Assembly (NCBI GenBank): GCA_946186215.1
Contig: CAMHMM010000160.1
Location: 1 to 5,213 of the forward strand
DNA from: an uncultured Ruminococcus sp.
Lineage (GTDB): Bacteria > Bacillota > Clostridia > Oscillospirales > Ruminococcaceae
DNA length: 5,213 bases
Reading direction: 5' to 3'
Shown here: positions 1 through 5,213 of the stretch, piece by piece
Layout: each line of letters starts with the position of its first letter
How positions within the stretch are numbered: the first letter of the stretch is position 1
Program-made: the position numbers and the translations under genes
Notes under the pieces: generated by a model
Told to the model about the DNA's origin: nothing
Seen by the model: only the letters and a program-made list of their open reading frames with translations
Database searches by the model: none

Positions 1-916
1 AGTGGTATTGTACAACTCGGAATACATTCTACGATATGCCGCATTTTCTGCTCCATATCATCGGATATACATTCGCAGTCAGTTCTTGGATATGTGAGCA
101 GTTTCTTTTCATACAACGATTGTGCCAGCTCAAGAGTATGCTTTGCGGTAAATCCGTACACATTGTTTGCTTCCTGCTGCAAACCTGACAATGAAAACAA
201 CTTCGGACGGTTGCGCTTTTTCTCCGTCTCCTCGACTTTTATTACTACTGCATTTTCTACTGAAATGGATTGTAACGTCCTTTCGCATTCCTCACGCGTC
301 TGATATATTTTTTCCGATACAGCGCCGTTATCAAGCTCTATTCGATAATTGACCGTCTTCTGATGTTCCTTTATCTGCTTGTCACATTCTGCTATGATAG
401 CAAGTAGCGGTGTCTTTACCCTGCCTACTCTGTGAGGATGGTCATCCTTTATCCCATAAAGACGGGACAGATTCATCCCTATCAGCCAGTCGGAATACTC
501 TCTTGCCAGTGCTGCCTGATACAGTCCGTCAAATTCGCTATCATCGGGAAGGTCTGCATGACACTTGTTTATTGCCTCATCTGTCATTAAGTTGCACCAG
601 TGCCTCTTTACTTGCTTATTACAATGGTTTGCATTGTAGATATGCCGAAATATGAGCTCGCCTTCACGCCCTACATCGGTAGCACAGATTCTCTCCGTCA
701 CATCGGGAGTTCATCCAGTTTGTAGGTCTTGGAATATCCGTAATTCTGCGGCATTCCCACACCGTAAAGGTGTCCTCTGGCATAGGCTACATAGTAGCCA
801 TTACCGCTGTAACAGAAGTTCTTTTTGGTATCATCAAAGATACGTTCTCTTGCGCCGACTGTATGGGCGACTATTGCCGATACGCTCGGCTTTTCACAAA
901 GTATAAGTCGATACAT
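1..916 (-). pseudogene. topB: DNA topoisomerase III (topB), broken by an internal deletion/frameshift; 3' end outside the window
   Basis: Type IA topoisomerases pass single strands through a tyrosine-linked break; copies of this kind are common in conjugative elements of Firmicutes. Reading from the minus strand, the ATG at 914-916 follows AAGGAAA (921-927) and opens 72 codons containing the toprim start (LILCEKPSV, residues 4-12) and SGNGYYVA...GHLYG, ending LDELPM and TGA (698-700). A second frame, open from about 710 to the left edge (about 233 codons), continues the family in order: ERICATDVGREGELIFR (toprim acidic motif), HWCNLMTDEAI, ALAREYSDWLIGMNLSRLYG, RVGRVKTP, and LLTYPRTDC, whose catalytic Tyr codon is at 90-92. 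Intact homologues, from memory of the family, have roughly 30-40 more residues between LPM and ICATD. The junction at 699-703 is therefore an out-of-frame deletion rather than a simple slip. The C-terminal part is not visible. Inactivation is very likely; a sequencing or assembly fault is the alternative. Confidence 0.85.
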
Positions 917-943
917 GATATTTCCTTCTTTCTATTGATTTTT

Positions 944-971
944 TTGTAGTTATGTTGTATACTTGTATTAA
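944..971 (+). promoter_or_regulatory. Weak candidate promoter for the first acyltransferase gene
   Basis: TTGTAG at 944-949 and TATTAA at 966-971 are separated by 16 nt and lie about 55 bp before the start codon at 1026. Both hexamers deviate from the sigma-A consensus, so this is only the best candidate in the gap. Confidence 0.3.
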
Positions 972-1012
972 CACTTAAACGCAGATTTGGCTTTCTTACT
1001 GACAACTGATTC

Positions 1013-1019
1013 AAAGGAG
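1013..1019 (+). promoter_or_regulatory. Ribosome binding site deciding the start at 1026
   Basis: AAAGGAG lies 6 nt before the ATG at 1026. An upstream in-frame TTG at 987 would add 13 residues but would place this site inside the coding region. It also has no Shine-Dalgarno sequence of its own, and the added residues have no counterpart in the paralogue at 2402. Confidence 0.8.
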
Positions 1020-1025
1020 CAAAAT

Positions 1026-2303
1026 ATGAAAAATAATCCCGATGTCTATCTCTTGTATGAATACATGGATAAGGTACCGTTTACGGTAAGGATCAAGGTA
1101 CAGCTGGATTCTTCTGTCAATGCGGACAAACTGACAAAAGCGGCACAGGAAGCTATAACAAGATATCCGTACTTCAGTGTACAAGCTGCTCTGGATCAGG
1201 GTGAGAACTACATACTGAAGCATAATGGTAATCCGATATCTGTTCTTCCTGAAAAAGATGAAAGAATAGTTCTTGGCAGTGAAGAAGTAAATGGTCATCT
1301 TTTTTCGATAACTTACAGGGATGACTGCATTTGGTTCAACTTCTCTCATTCTCTCTGTGGTGCGACTGGGGGATTATTCTGGGTCAAAACAACACTGTAT
1401 CAGTATATGATAAAGCAATATGGCGAAATAACTCCTCCGAATGACATAAAGCTTGTCGGCTCTCCTGTTCCGGATGATGAAACTGCGTTTCCCGATGCAG
1501 ATAAACTTCCGGACGACGAGCCCCTCACCCGCTATAACGGCGGTGACTCTAATCTTACTTTAGGCAGATTCCTGAAATATCTTTTAAACCCATTTGCCAA
1601 GGATAACTATTACTATCAGATCGAGATACCCACAAAGGATTTTATGGCTTATGCCGCTGATATAGATGGATCACCAAACACTGTTCTGTCAGCTGTTATG
1701 TTCAAGGTCGTCTCACAAATAGTCAAAGAAAAGAAAGATACACATATTTCTGTGAGGGTCGCAGCTGATTACCGTTCTGATATTGGTGCTGCTCTCTCTT
1801 ACCGTGATTTTGTACGCTTTATCCATATCAAATATGATTGGAATATGAAAGATGAATCCATAGCGAAGCTCAATATGCGTGCAAGAGGAGCTATTATTTC
1901 CCAGAATCAGCCTGAACTGAGTTATGAAAGGTTCAAAAAGCTGGAAAAGGTACATAACGGAATTGATCAACAGCCTGATCTGAAGTCTAAAAAATCCTTT
2001 GCCTCCAAGAACAGCACTTTCCGCTCGGATCCTCGTGACAACTGCACTATCAGCTATGTCGGAAAGATCGAATGGGGTGATATGCAGCAGCATATCAAAA
2101 ACATCTATACTATCACAGACGGTGACCTGATGCTCGAAGTGAACGCCTTACAGGATCATTTCTGCATTACTTTTCAGTTGATAAACAAGGATCGCAGACC
2201 GTTGGATGTGTTTTGTGAGATACTTGATCATGAAAAGATACCATATACTGTATCCGGACAATATACGCGCTATATGCCCAGGATAAAACTGCCACATAAA
2301 TAA
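1026..2303 (+). CDS. Condensation/CAT-fold acyltransferase-like protein, paralogue 1
   Basis: A 425-residue soluble protein with no signal peptide or membrane helix. I place it in the chloramphenicol-acetyltransferase / NRPS-condensation / alcohol-acetyltransferase superfamily. The N-terminal half has the family's 'RYP.F' signature (RYPYF, 46-50) and the active-site region FNFSHSLCGATGG (104-116), where H108 fits the catalytic His of HxxxDG. The C-terminal half has VAADYRSDIG (245-254), resembling the family's conserved Arg segment, and ISYVGKIEWG (342-351), resembling the 'SN.G.v..p' strand near the substrate tunnel. The Asp of HxxxDG is Gly112. The length fits a single stand-alone domain. 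It is paralogous to the next gene: 51 of the first 120 residues are identical without gaps by hand count. The proposed reaction is acyl transfer to an alcohol or amine; substrate and donor are unknown. The fold assignment comes from motifs only, and loss of catalysis is a real alternative. Confidence 0.65.
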   Translation: MKNNPDVYLLYEYMDKVPFTVRIKVQLDSSVNADKLTKAAQEAITRYPYFSVQAALDQGENYILKHNGNPISVLPEKDERIVLGSEEVNGHLFSITYRDDCIWFNFSHSLCGATGGLFWVKTTLYQYMIKQYGEITPPNDIKLVGSPVPDDETAFPDADKLPDDEPLTRYNGGDSNLTLGRFLKYLLNPFAKDNYYYQIEIPTKDFMAYAADIDGSPNTVLSAVMFKVVSQIVKEKKDTHISVRVAADYRSDIGAALSYRDFVRFIHIKYDWNMKDESIAKLNMRARGAIISQNQPELSYERFKKLEKVHNGIDQQPDLKSKKSFASKNSTFRSDPRDNCTISYVGKIEWGDMQQHIKNIYTITDGDLMLEVNALQDHFCITFQLINKDRRPLDVFCEILDHEKIPYTVSGQYTRYMPRIKLPHK

Positions 2304-2311
2304 TGATTTGA

Positions 2312-2335
2312 TTTCATGACTTTCATTCCTTTCAT
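2312..2335 (+). repeat. Three TTTCAT direct repeats with a 9-nt period, upstream of a promoter
   Basis: TTTCAT occurs at 2312-2317, 2321-2326 and 2330-2335, each exactly 9 nt after the last. The third copy abuts the -35 hexamer. The placement suits binding by an activator or response regulator, but no regulator gene is visible in the window and the motif matches no named operator that I know. Confidence 0.6.
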
Positions 2336-2365
2336 TTGACAATGGGTGTGAATTTATAGTATAGT
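2336..2365 (+). promoter_or_regulatory. Strong sigma-A-type promoter for paralogue 2 and traX-like gene
   Basis: A perfect -35 TTGACA (2336-2341) is followed after 18 nt by TATAGT (2360-2365), one base off TATAAT. Transcription would begin near 2372, leaving a leader of about 30 nt before the ATG at 2402. An overlapping TATAGT at 2355-2360 has only a 13-nt spacer and is unlikely to be used. This promoter separates transcription of the second paralogue from that of the first. Confidence 0.8.
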
Positions 2366-2401
2366 GATATACATCGTTTTTGACATTATCATGGAGGACT
2401 T

Positions 2402-3682
2402 ATGAAACACAGTTTTGATACATACAGACTTTATGCGGATGAAACACATTTTTCCTATGCTGTCAGAGTTCGTGTTGTTATGAAAGATACGGTGGATAAA
2501 GATATACTCGAAAAAGCTGTAAACCGTGCTATCAGGCGTTATCCTTATTTTGCCGTAAAGGTCAGACTTGACGAGGACGGAGCATACATCCTCCCGCACA
2601 ATGATAAACCCGTGGCAGTTATCACCTCATCACGTTCTCTGCCCGATCTTGGCAGCAAGGCTGTAAATGGTCATCTTCTCTTTGTTGACTGCAAGGGGAA
2701 AAACATATATTTCAACATAAGCCATTCCTTGTGCGGCGGTAAGGGGTTTATGCCGTGGGTCATGACAAATGTATATGAGTATGTTTCGGAAAAATACAAT
2801 GTCAAGCCTTATGCACCTGCTGTAAATAAATGGGACAGTGAATTGCTCCCGACAGAAACCGCAGAACCGTCACTTCTCAGTCTTACCGATGAACCGCCGA
2901 TATACAGCTACAAAAGCAAAAAACCTGTTGTAATGATCAAAGATTACCTTGAAGGTATGTATCATCCGCTGAAGAAAAATAATAACTACAGGATATTCAC
3001 CATTGAGCAGAAAGCGCTCATACCTTTCATCAAGGCGAACGATTCCAGTGTTGCATCATTTTTCCTCATTGTAATGGCAAAAGCGCTTGACAAGGTACTT
3101 CCCGAAAAGTATCGTGTCATCGGTGGTGAAACTGCACATAATCCCCGTGAGGGTCTCGGCATGCCCGATACCCATGTGGATGTTCTCAGCCATGTACATA
3201 TCGACTATGACAGAGAGCTTTTAAAACAGGATATGGAAAAGCTGGGTACCATGACAAGAGGACAGATCATCCTCCAGACCGACCCCTCCGTAAGCCACAA
3301 TGAGCTGAGAAAGATCTTTGAAATGCGCGAGAAACTCGACCGCATAAAAGGTCTTGATGCCAAAAGAAAATATATGGCAAAGCATGACCCTTCCAACAGC
3401 AAGGATGCAGTTCACGGCACCTTCATTTCCAATTACACAGGCTATTATGACTGGGGCGAGCTTGCCGATTATGTTGAATCCTATGTGATAATCGTTGCCG
3501 GACATCTCCTGCTTGAGATCACATCACTTGCGGATAAGATCTTTGTCAGCTTTATGCAGGTCATCAAAGATGATAAATATGCCAATGCGTTCTCTGATAT
3601 TCTCAATGAACTGGGCATACCTCACACCGTAGAAGGCCCATATATGAAAAATCAGTCATGGCATTTACTCCCGAAGAAATAA
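2402..3682 (+). CDS. Condensation/CAT-fold acyltransferase-like protein, paralogue 2
   Basis: A 426-residue soluble protein; the start is set by GGAGG at 2393-2397. It is a diverged tandem copy of the preceding gene, collinear without gaps over at least the first 120 residues. Shared blocks are RYPYF (46-50), VNGHL (88-92), FNISHSLCGGKG (104-115) with the candidate catalytic H108, and the C-terminal ISNYTGYYDWGE (342-353). The Asp of HxxxDG is Gly112, as in copy 1, while the following Gly113 is kept. The segment matching VAADYRSDIG of copy 1 reads GGETAHNPREGLG (241-253), so the two copies differ near what should be the substrate pocket. No signal peptide or membrane helix is seen, so it should be cytoplasmic. 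It has its own promoter and is followed after 25 bp by the TraX-like gene, which suggests co-transcription. Acyl transfer is inferred from fold motifs; the substrate is unknown. Confidence 0.65.
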   Translation: MKHSFDTYRLYADETHFSYAVRVRVVMKDTVDKDILEKAVNRAIRRYPYFAVKVRLDEDGAYILPHNDKPVAVITSSRSLPDLGSKAVNGHLLFVDCKGKNIYFNISHSLCGGKGFMPWVMTNVYEYVSEKYNVKPYAPAVNKWDSELLPTETAEPSLLSLTDEPPIYSYKSKKPVVMIKDYLEGMYHPLKKNNNYRIFTIEQKALIPFIKANDSSVASFFLIVMAKALDKVLPEKYRVIGGETAHNPREGLGMPDTHVDVLSHVHIDYDRELLKQDMEKLGTMTRGQIILQTDPSVSHNELRKIFEMREKLDRIKGLDAKRKYMAKHDPSNSKDAVHGTFISNYTGYYDWGELADYVESYVIIVAGHLLLEITSLADKIFVSFMQVIKDDKYANAFSDILNELGIPHTVEGPYMKNQSWHLLPKK

Positions 3683-3694
3683 GAATATGCTGCC

Positions 3695-3699
3695 GGAGG
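3695..3699 (+). promoter_or_regulatory. Ribosome binding site deciding the start at 3708
   Basis: GGAGG stands 8 nt before the ATG at 3708. An earlier in-frame ATG at 3687 lies only 4 nt after the upstream stop codon and has no Shine-Dalgarno sequence; using it would put this site inside the gene. Confidence 0.8.
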
Positions 3700-3707
3700 T
3701 GTACACA

Positions 3708-4460
3708 ATGGATACTTCAAACAAACGTTCTGAATTCCCCGGTCTTACAGGAAACATGCTGAAGATCATTGCCATTATTGCCATGACGATAGACCATATA
3801 GCTTGGATGGGAATAGAAACTTATGCTCAGGCTGAAACACCTCTTCAGATATTCCTGCATTGCATCGGACGATTGACGGCACCGATAATGTTTTTCTTTG
3901 TAGCAGAAGGCTATCACCATACACACAGCTTCAATAAGTATCTCGGGCGGATGGCTCTGCTGGCTTTTGTAAGTCACTTTGCTTTCTGTTTTTTTGCCCA
4001 GCCCAGTTTCAATCCGTTTGAAAACATGATTTTTAATCAGACCAGTATCGCATGGCCTCTCATGTGGGGATTGATATTGCTTAAAATCTGGGATATCGAA
4101 AGGATAAATACGCCCATCAAAGTGCTTATAACCATAGCTGCCTGTCTTCTCACCTTCACCTCCGACTGGAGCTGTGCAGCACCGCTTGCGATACTTATGA
4201 TCGGGCGCAGCCGAGACAATTTCCACAAACAAATGCTGTGGCTGATGTCAATAGTATCTCTGTATGCCATAGCTTTCTTCATTATCAACAATCATATCTA
4301 TGGTATGCTCCACCTTGCCTGTTGGTTCACGGTGCCGCTTTTGTCTCTTTATAACGGAAAGCGCGGAGAATGCCGTTGGATAGGGAAATTCTTTTACTGG
4401 TACTATCCTGTACATATGACACTGATTGGCATTGCGTTAAAGATGCTTCCGATTTTTTGA
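3708..4460 (+). CDS. TraX-family multi-pass membrane protein (putative acyltransferase)
   Basis: A 250-residue, very hydrophobic protein with about eight or nine membrane segments (near residues 17-36, 47-67, 80-98, 113-127, 135-152, 176-194, 198-215 and 228-246). Family marks seen in order are LKIIAIIAMTIDHIAW (18-33) with the Asp-His pair at 29-30, GRLTAPIMFFFVAEGYHHT (54-72), and WYYPVHM near the C-terminus (231-237). TraX of the F plasmid N-acetylates pilin. Chromosomal Firmicutes members are mostly uncharacterised and need not act on pilin, so I give no gene symbol. No conjugation genes apart from the topB remnant lie nearby. Its position 25 bp after a condensation-fold transferase suggests a joint role in acylating an envelope component. 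The family call is fairly firm; the substrate is unknown. Confidence 0.85.
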   Translation: MDTSNKRSEFPGLTGNMLKIIAIIAMTIDHIAWMGIETYAQAETPLQIFLHCIGRLTAPIMFFFVAEGYHHTHSFNKYLGRMALLAFVSHFAFCFFAQPSFNPFENMIFNQTSIAWPLMWGLILLKIWDIERINTPIKVLITIAACLLTFTSDWSCAAPLAILMIGRSRDNFHKQMLWLMSIVSLYAIAFFIINNHIYGMLHLACWFTVPLLSLYNGKRGECRWIGKFFYWYYPVHMTLIGIALKMLPIF

Positions 4461-4572
4461 TTTTTATTGGCTTATAAAGGAAATTGATGATAGAGCAGTA
4501 TACCTGAACGGCTGCGGCTGCGAAACGTATTCCATAATGCAACGAAAATCGATTTTACAGGAGTAAAACTAA
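4461..4572 (+). other. Spacer between traX-like gene and small membrane protein gene
   Basis: This 112-bp spacer has T-rich sequence just after the traX-like stop (4453-4466) but no stable hairpin before it, so no intrinsic terminator can be called. A short tandem GGCTGC repeat lies at 4510-4521. No promoter with good -35 and -10 boxes was found, so the downstream gene may depend on read-through. CAGGAG at 4558-4563 is the ribosome binding site of the next gene. Confidence 0.6.
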
Positions 4573-4812
4573 ATGAAAACAAAACATCTAAAAATTTTGT
4601 GCAGCACAGTTTTACTTTTATGTATAGCAATTATGACGGTTCTTACACTGAATAATGCTTATTCAAAGCCTGTTATAGGTGGTGTGAGTATTTATACAAT
4701 ATTATTCAGTTTCAAACAGATTATCTCTTCTTTAAAGGGCATTTTGATTTCCGGACTAGGATTATTATCTTTAATAATCCTAGTCGTGTTATCAGTGAGA
4801 AATAAATTCTGA
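4573..4812 (+). CDS. Small two-helix membrane protein, unknown function
   Basis: A 79-residue protein preceded by CAGGAG (4558-4563) at 9 nt spacing. It has a basic N-terminus (MKTKHLK), a first hydrophobic segment at residues 8-26, a polar linker and a second hydrophobic segment at about 57-75, ending in RNKF. Both ends should be cytoplasmic by the positive-inside rule, although the first segment could instead be a signal peptide. I do not recognise a family. The codons for residues 61-71 lie on a perfect 14-bp inverted repeat. The gene follows the TraX-like gene on the same strand after 112 bp and ends 14 bp from a convergent gene. The good ribosome binding site and membrane-like pattern argue that it is real. 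Confidence 0.65.
   Translation: MKTKHLKILCSTVLLLCIAIMTVLTLNNAYSKPVIGGVSIYTILFSFKQIISSLKGILISGLGLLSLIILVVLSVRNKF
4754..4785 (+). repeat. Perfect 14-bp inverted repeat with 4-nt loop inside a coding region
   Basis: GACTAGGATTATTA (4754-4767), loop TCTT, then TAATAATCCTAGTC (4772-4785). The arms are fully complementary. Neither strand shows a T-tract after the stem, so it is not a standard intrinsic terminator. It falls in the second membrane-helix codons of the small protein gene, about 25 bp before that gene's stop. Confidence 0.85.
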
Positions 4813-4826
4813 TTTATAGCTGGTAA

Positions 4827-5117
4827 TTACTTCTTTTCTTTAAGTTTCAGCTCATCACTGTACCTTACATACGCAAGCCCTCCGCTTATAACGCATATCA
4901 GCAGCACATGGACTGCGCTGTCCTCGACAAGGTCGCTCAGTATCGAAGTCTCTTCGGTATCGGGCGGCTTTTCGTCTTTGTGCCTGAGATCATCAACAGT
5001 ACTGGCGATCGCAGCCAGTATTATAAGGATAGTGAGGATGGCAACATACCTGAACCACTTTTCCTTTTTGTATCGGTCAAAAAAATCCTTGACCTTTGAA
5101 ATAGCCTGTTTCATCAT
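4827..5117 (-). CDS. Small two-helix membrane protein with acidic external loop, unknown function
   Basis: A 96-residue protein. The start is either of two adjacent ATGs (5115-5117 or 5112-5114), with AGAGGG upstream at 4 or 7 nt. The sequence shows a basic amphipathic N-terminus (KVKDFFDRYKKEKWFR, 8-23), a membrane segment at about 24-41, a charged and mostly acidic loop with DEKPPDTEE (48-56), a second membrane segment at about 68-84, and a lysine-rich tail (KLKEKK). The positive-inside rule predicts both ends in the cytoplasm and the acidic loop outside. Its start overlaps the stop of the upstream gene (ATGA), so translation is probably coupled and the two products may work together. No family recognised. 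It converges with the plus-strand small membrane gene; the gap of 14 bp is too short for a separate terminator. Confidence 0.7.
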   Translation of the reverse strand: MMKQAISKVKDFFDRYKKEKWFRYVAILTILIILAAIASTVDDLRHKDEKPPDTEETSILSDLVEDSAVHVLLICVISGGLAYVRYSDELKLKEKK

Positions 5118-5213
5118 GTTCCCTCTTCTTTCTTCGTTACCTTATCACCCATAACCGTGTATCCATGTGCATCTGCCACCCTCATCATTCTCTGATAATC
5201 TTCGGAATAGCTG
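5114..5213 (-). CDS. C-terminal end of an unidentified gene, truncated by the window edge
   Basis: Reading the minus strand from the right edge, a frame stays open for 32 codons and stops with TGA at 5114-5116. The visible tail reads SYSEDYQRMMRVADAHGY, then TVMGDKVTKKEEGT. The stop overlaps the ATG at 5115-5117 of the next gene, a typical operon junction, which supports this frame as real. The tail is hydrophilic with a lysine/glutamate-rich end. Too little is visible to assign a family. Confidence 0.6.
   Translation of the reverse strand, partial: SYSEDYQRMMRVADAHGYTVMGDKVTKKEEGT

Larger units (their letters stand above)
917..1025. other. Divergent intergenic region between topB remnant and first acyltransferase gene
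   Basis: This AT-rich 109-bp gap separates two divergently read genes. On the minus side it carries the topB ribosome binding site (AAGGAAA complement, 921-927). On the plus side it carries AAAGGAG at 1013-1019. No clear operator or terminator was found. The minus strand shows no convincing promoter for topB, which fits a gene that once sat inside a longer element operon. Confidence 0.7.

Noticed and set aside
698..706. Programmed ribosomal frameshift in topB
   Set aside because: No slippery heptamer is visible, and the family sequence between the two frames is missing, which slippage would not explain.
94..906. Several plus-strand open frames opposite topB
   Set aside because: They lie antisense to a minus-strand frame with clear topoisomerase III motifs, and their translations show no family features.
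987..1025. TTG start extending the first acyltransferase by 13 residues
   Set aside because: The strong ribosome binding site at 1013-1019 would be internal, and the paralogue starts collinearly with the ATG at 1026.
1713..2093. 126-codon minus-strand frame
   Set aside because: Antisense to a well-supported gene, with no recognisable motif.
3717..4232. 171-codon minus-strand frame
   Set aside because: A long shadow of the TraX-like gene; the plus-strand frame has the family motifs, membrane segments and a good ribosome binding site.
4453..4466. T-rich stretch after the traX-like gene as an intrinsic terminator
   Set aside because: No stable GC stem precedes the T-run.
4487..4507. Six-codon open frame starting at ATG 4487 after AAAGG
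   Set aside because: A leader peptide is possible, but there is no terminator or attenuator structure next to it to support one.
4441..4566. Open frame of 41 codons in the spacer, with NGCGCETYS in the middle
   Set aside because: It looked like a possible Cys-containing short peptide, but it has no start codon near a ribosome binding site; the only in-frame ATG is at 4537, nine codons before the stop.

Overview
The window looks like chromosomal or integrative-element DNA from an anaerobic Gram-positive gut or rumen clostridium. Ruminococcus or another Oscillospiraceae genus is my best guess. The reasons are the style of the topoisomerase III remnant, strong GGAGG ribosome binding sites, a textbook sigma-A promoter and moderate-to-low GC. 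The assignment rests on pattern recognition only.

Left block (1-916, minus strand): a broken topB gene for DNA topoisomerase III, of the kind carried by Firmicutes conjugative elements. Its N-terminal 72 codons and the following toprim/catalytic part, including the active-site tyrosine, are both present. They are joined out of frame at about 699-703, with a stretch of toprim domain missing. The C-terminal part runs off the left edge. I read it as a pseudogene left over from a mobile element.

Central block (1026-4460, plus strand): two tandem paralogues of 425 and 426 residues, followed 25 bp later by a TraX-family multi-pass membrane protein of 250 residues. The paralogues look like the chloramphenicol-acetyltransferase / NRPS-condensation / alcohol-acetyltransferase fold. 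The active-site motif HxxxDG reads HSLCGA in one and HSLCGG in the other, so the usual Asp is Gly in both. The second paralogue has its own strong promoter (TTGACA-18-TATAGT), preceded by three TTTCAT direct repeats spaced exactly 9 nt apart, so copy 2 plus traX is probably a separately regulated unit. The sensible hypothesis is an acylation system: two soluble transferases of the condensation fold working with a membrane acyltransferase on a lipid, glycan or peptide at the envelope. The substrate cannot be told from the sequence.

Right block (4461-5213): a 112-bp spacer, then a small two-helix membrane protein gene on the plus strand whose second helix codons contain a perfect 14-bp inverted repeat. 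Convergent with it, 14 bp away, is a minus-strand pair: the C-terminal end of an unidentified gene that enters from the right edge and overlaps (ATGA) the start of a 96-residue two-helix membrane protein. No tRNA, rRNA, CRISPR array or complete insertion sequence was seen.
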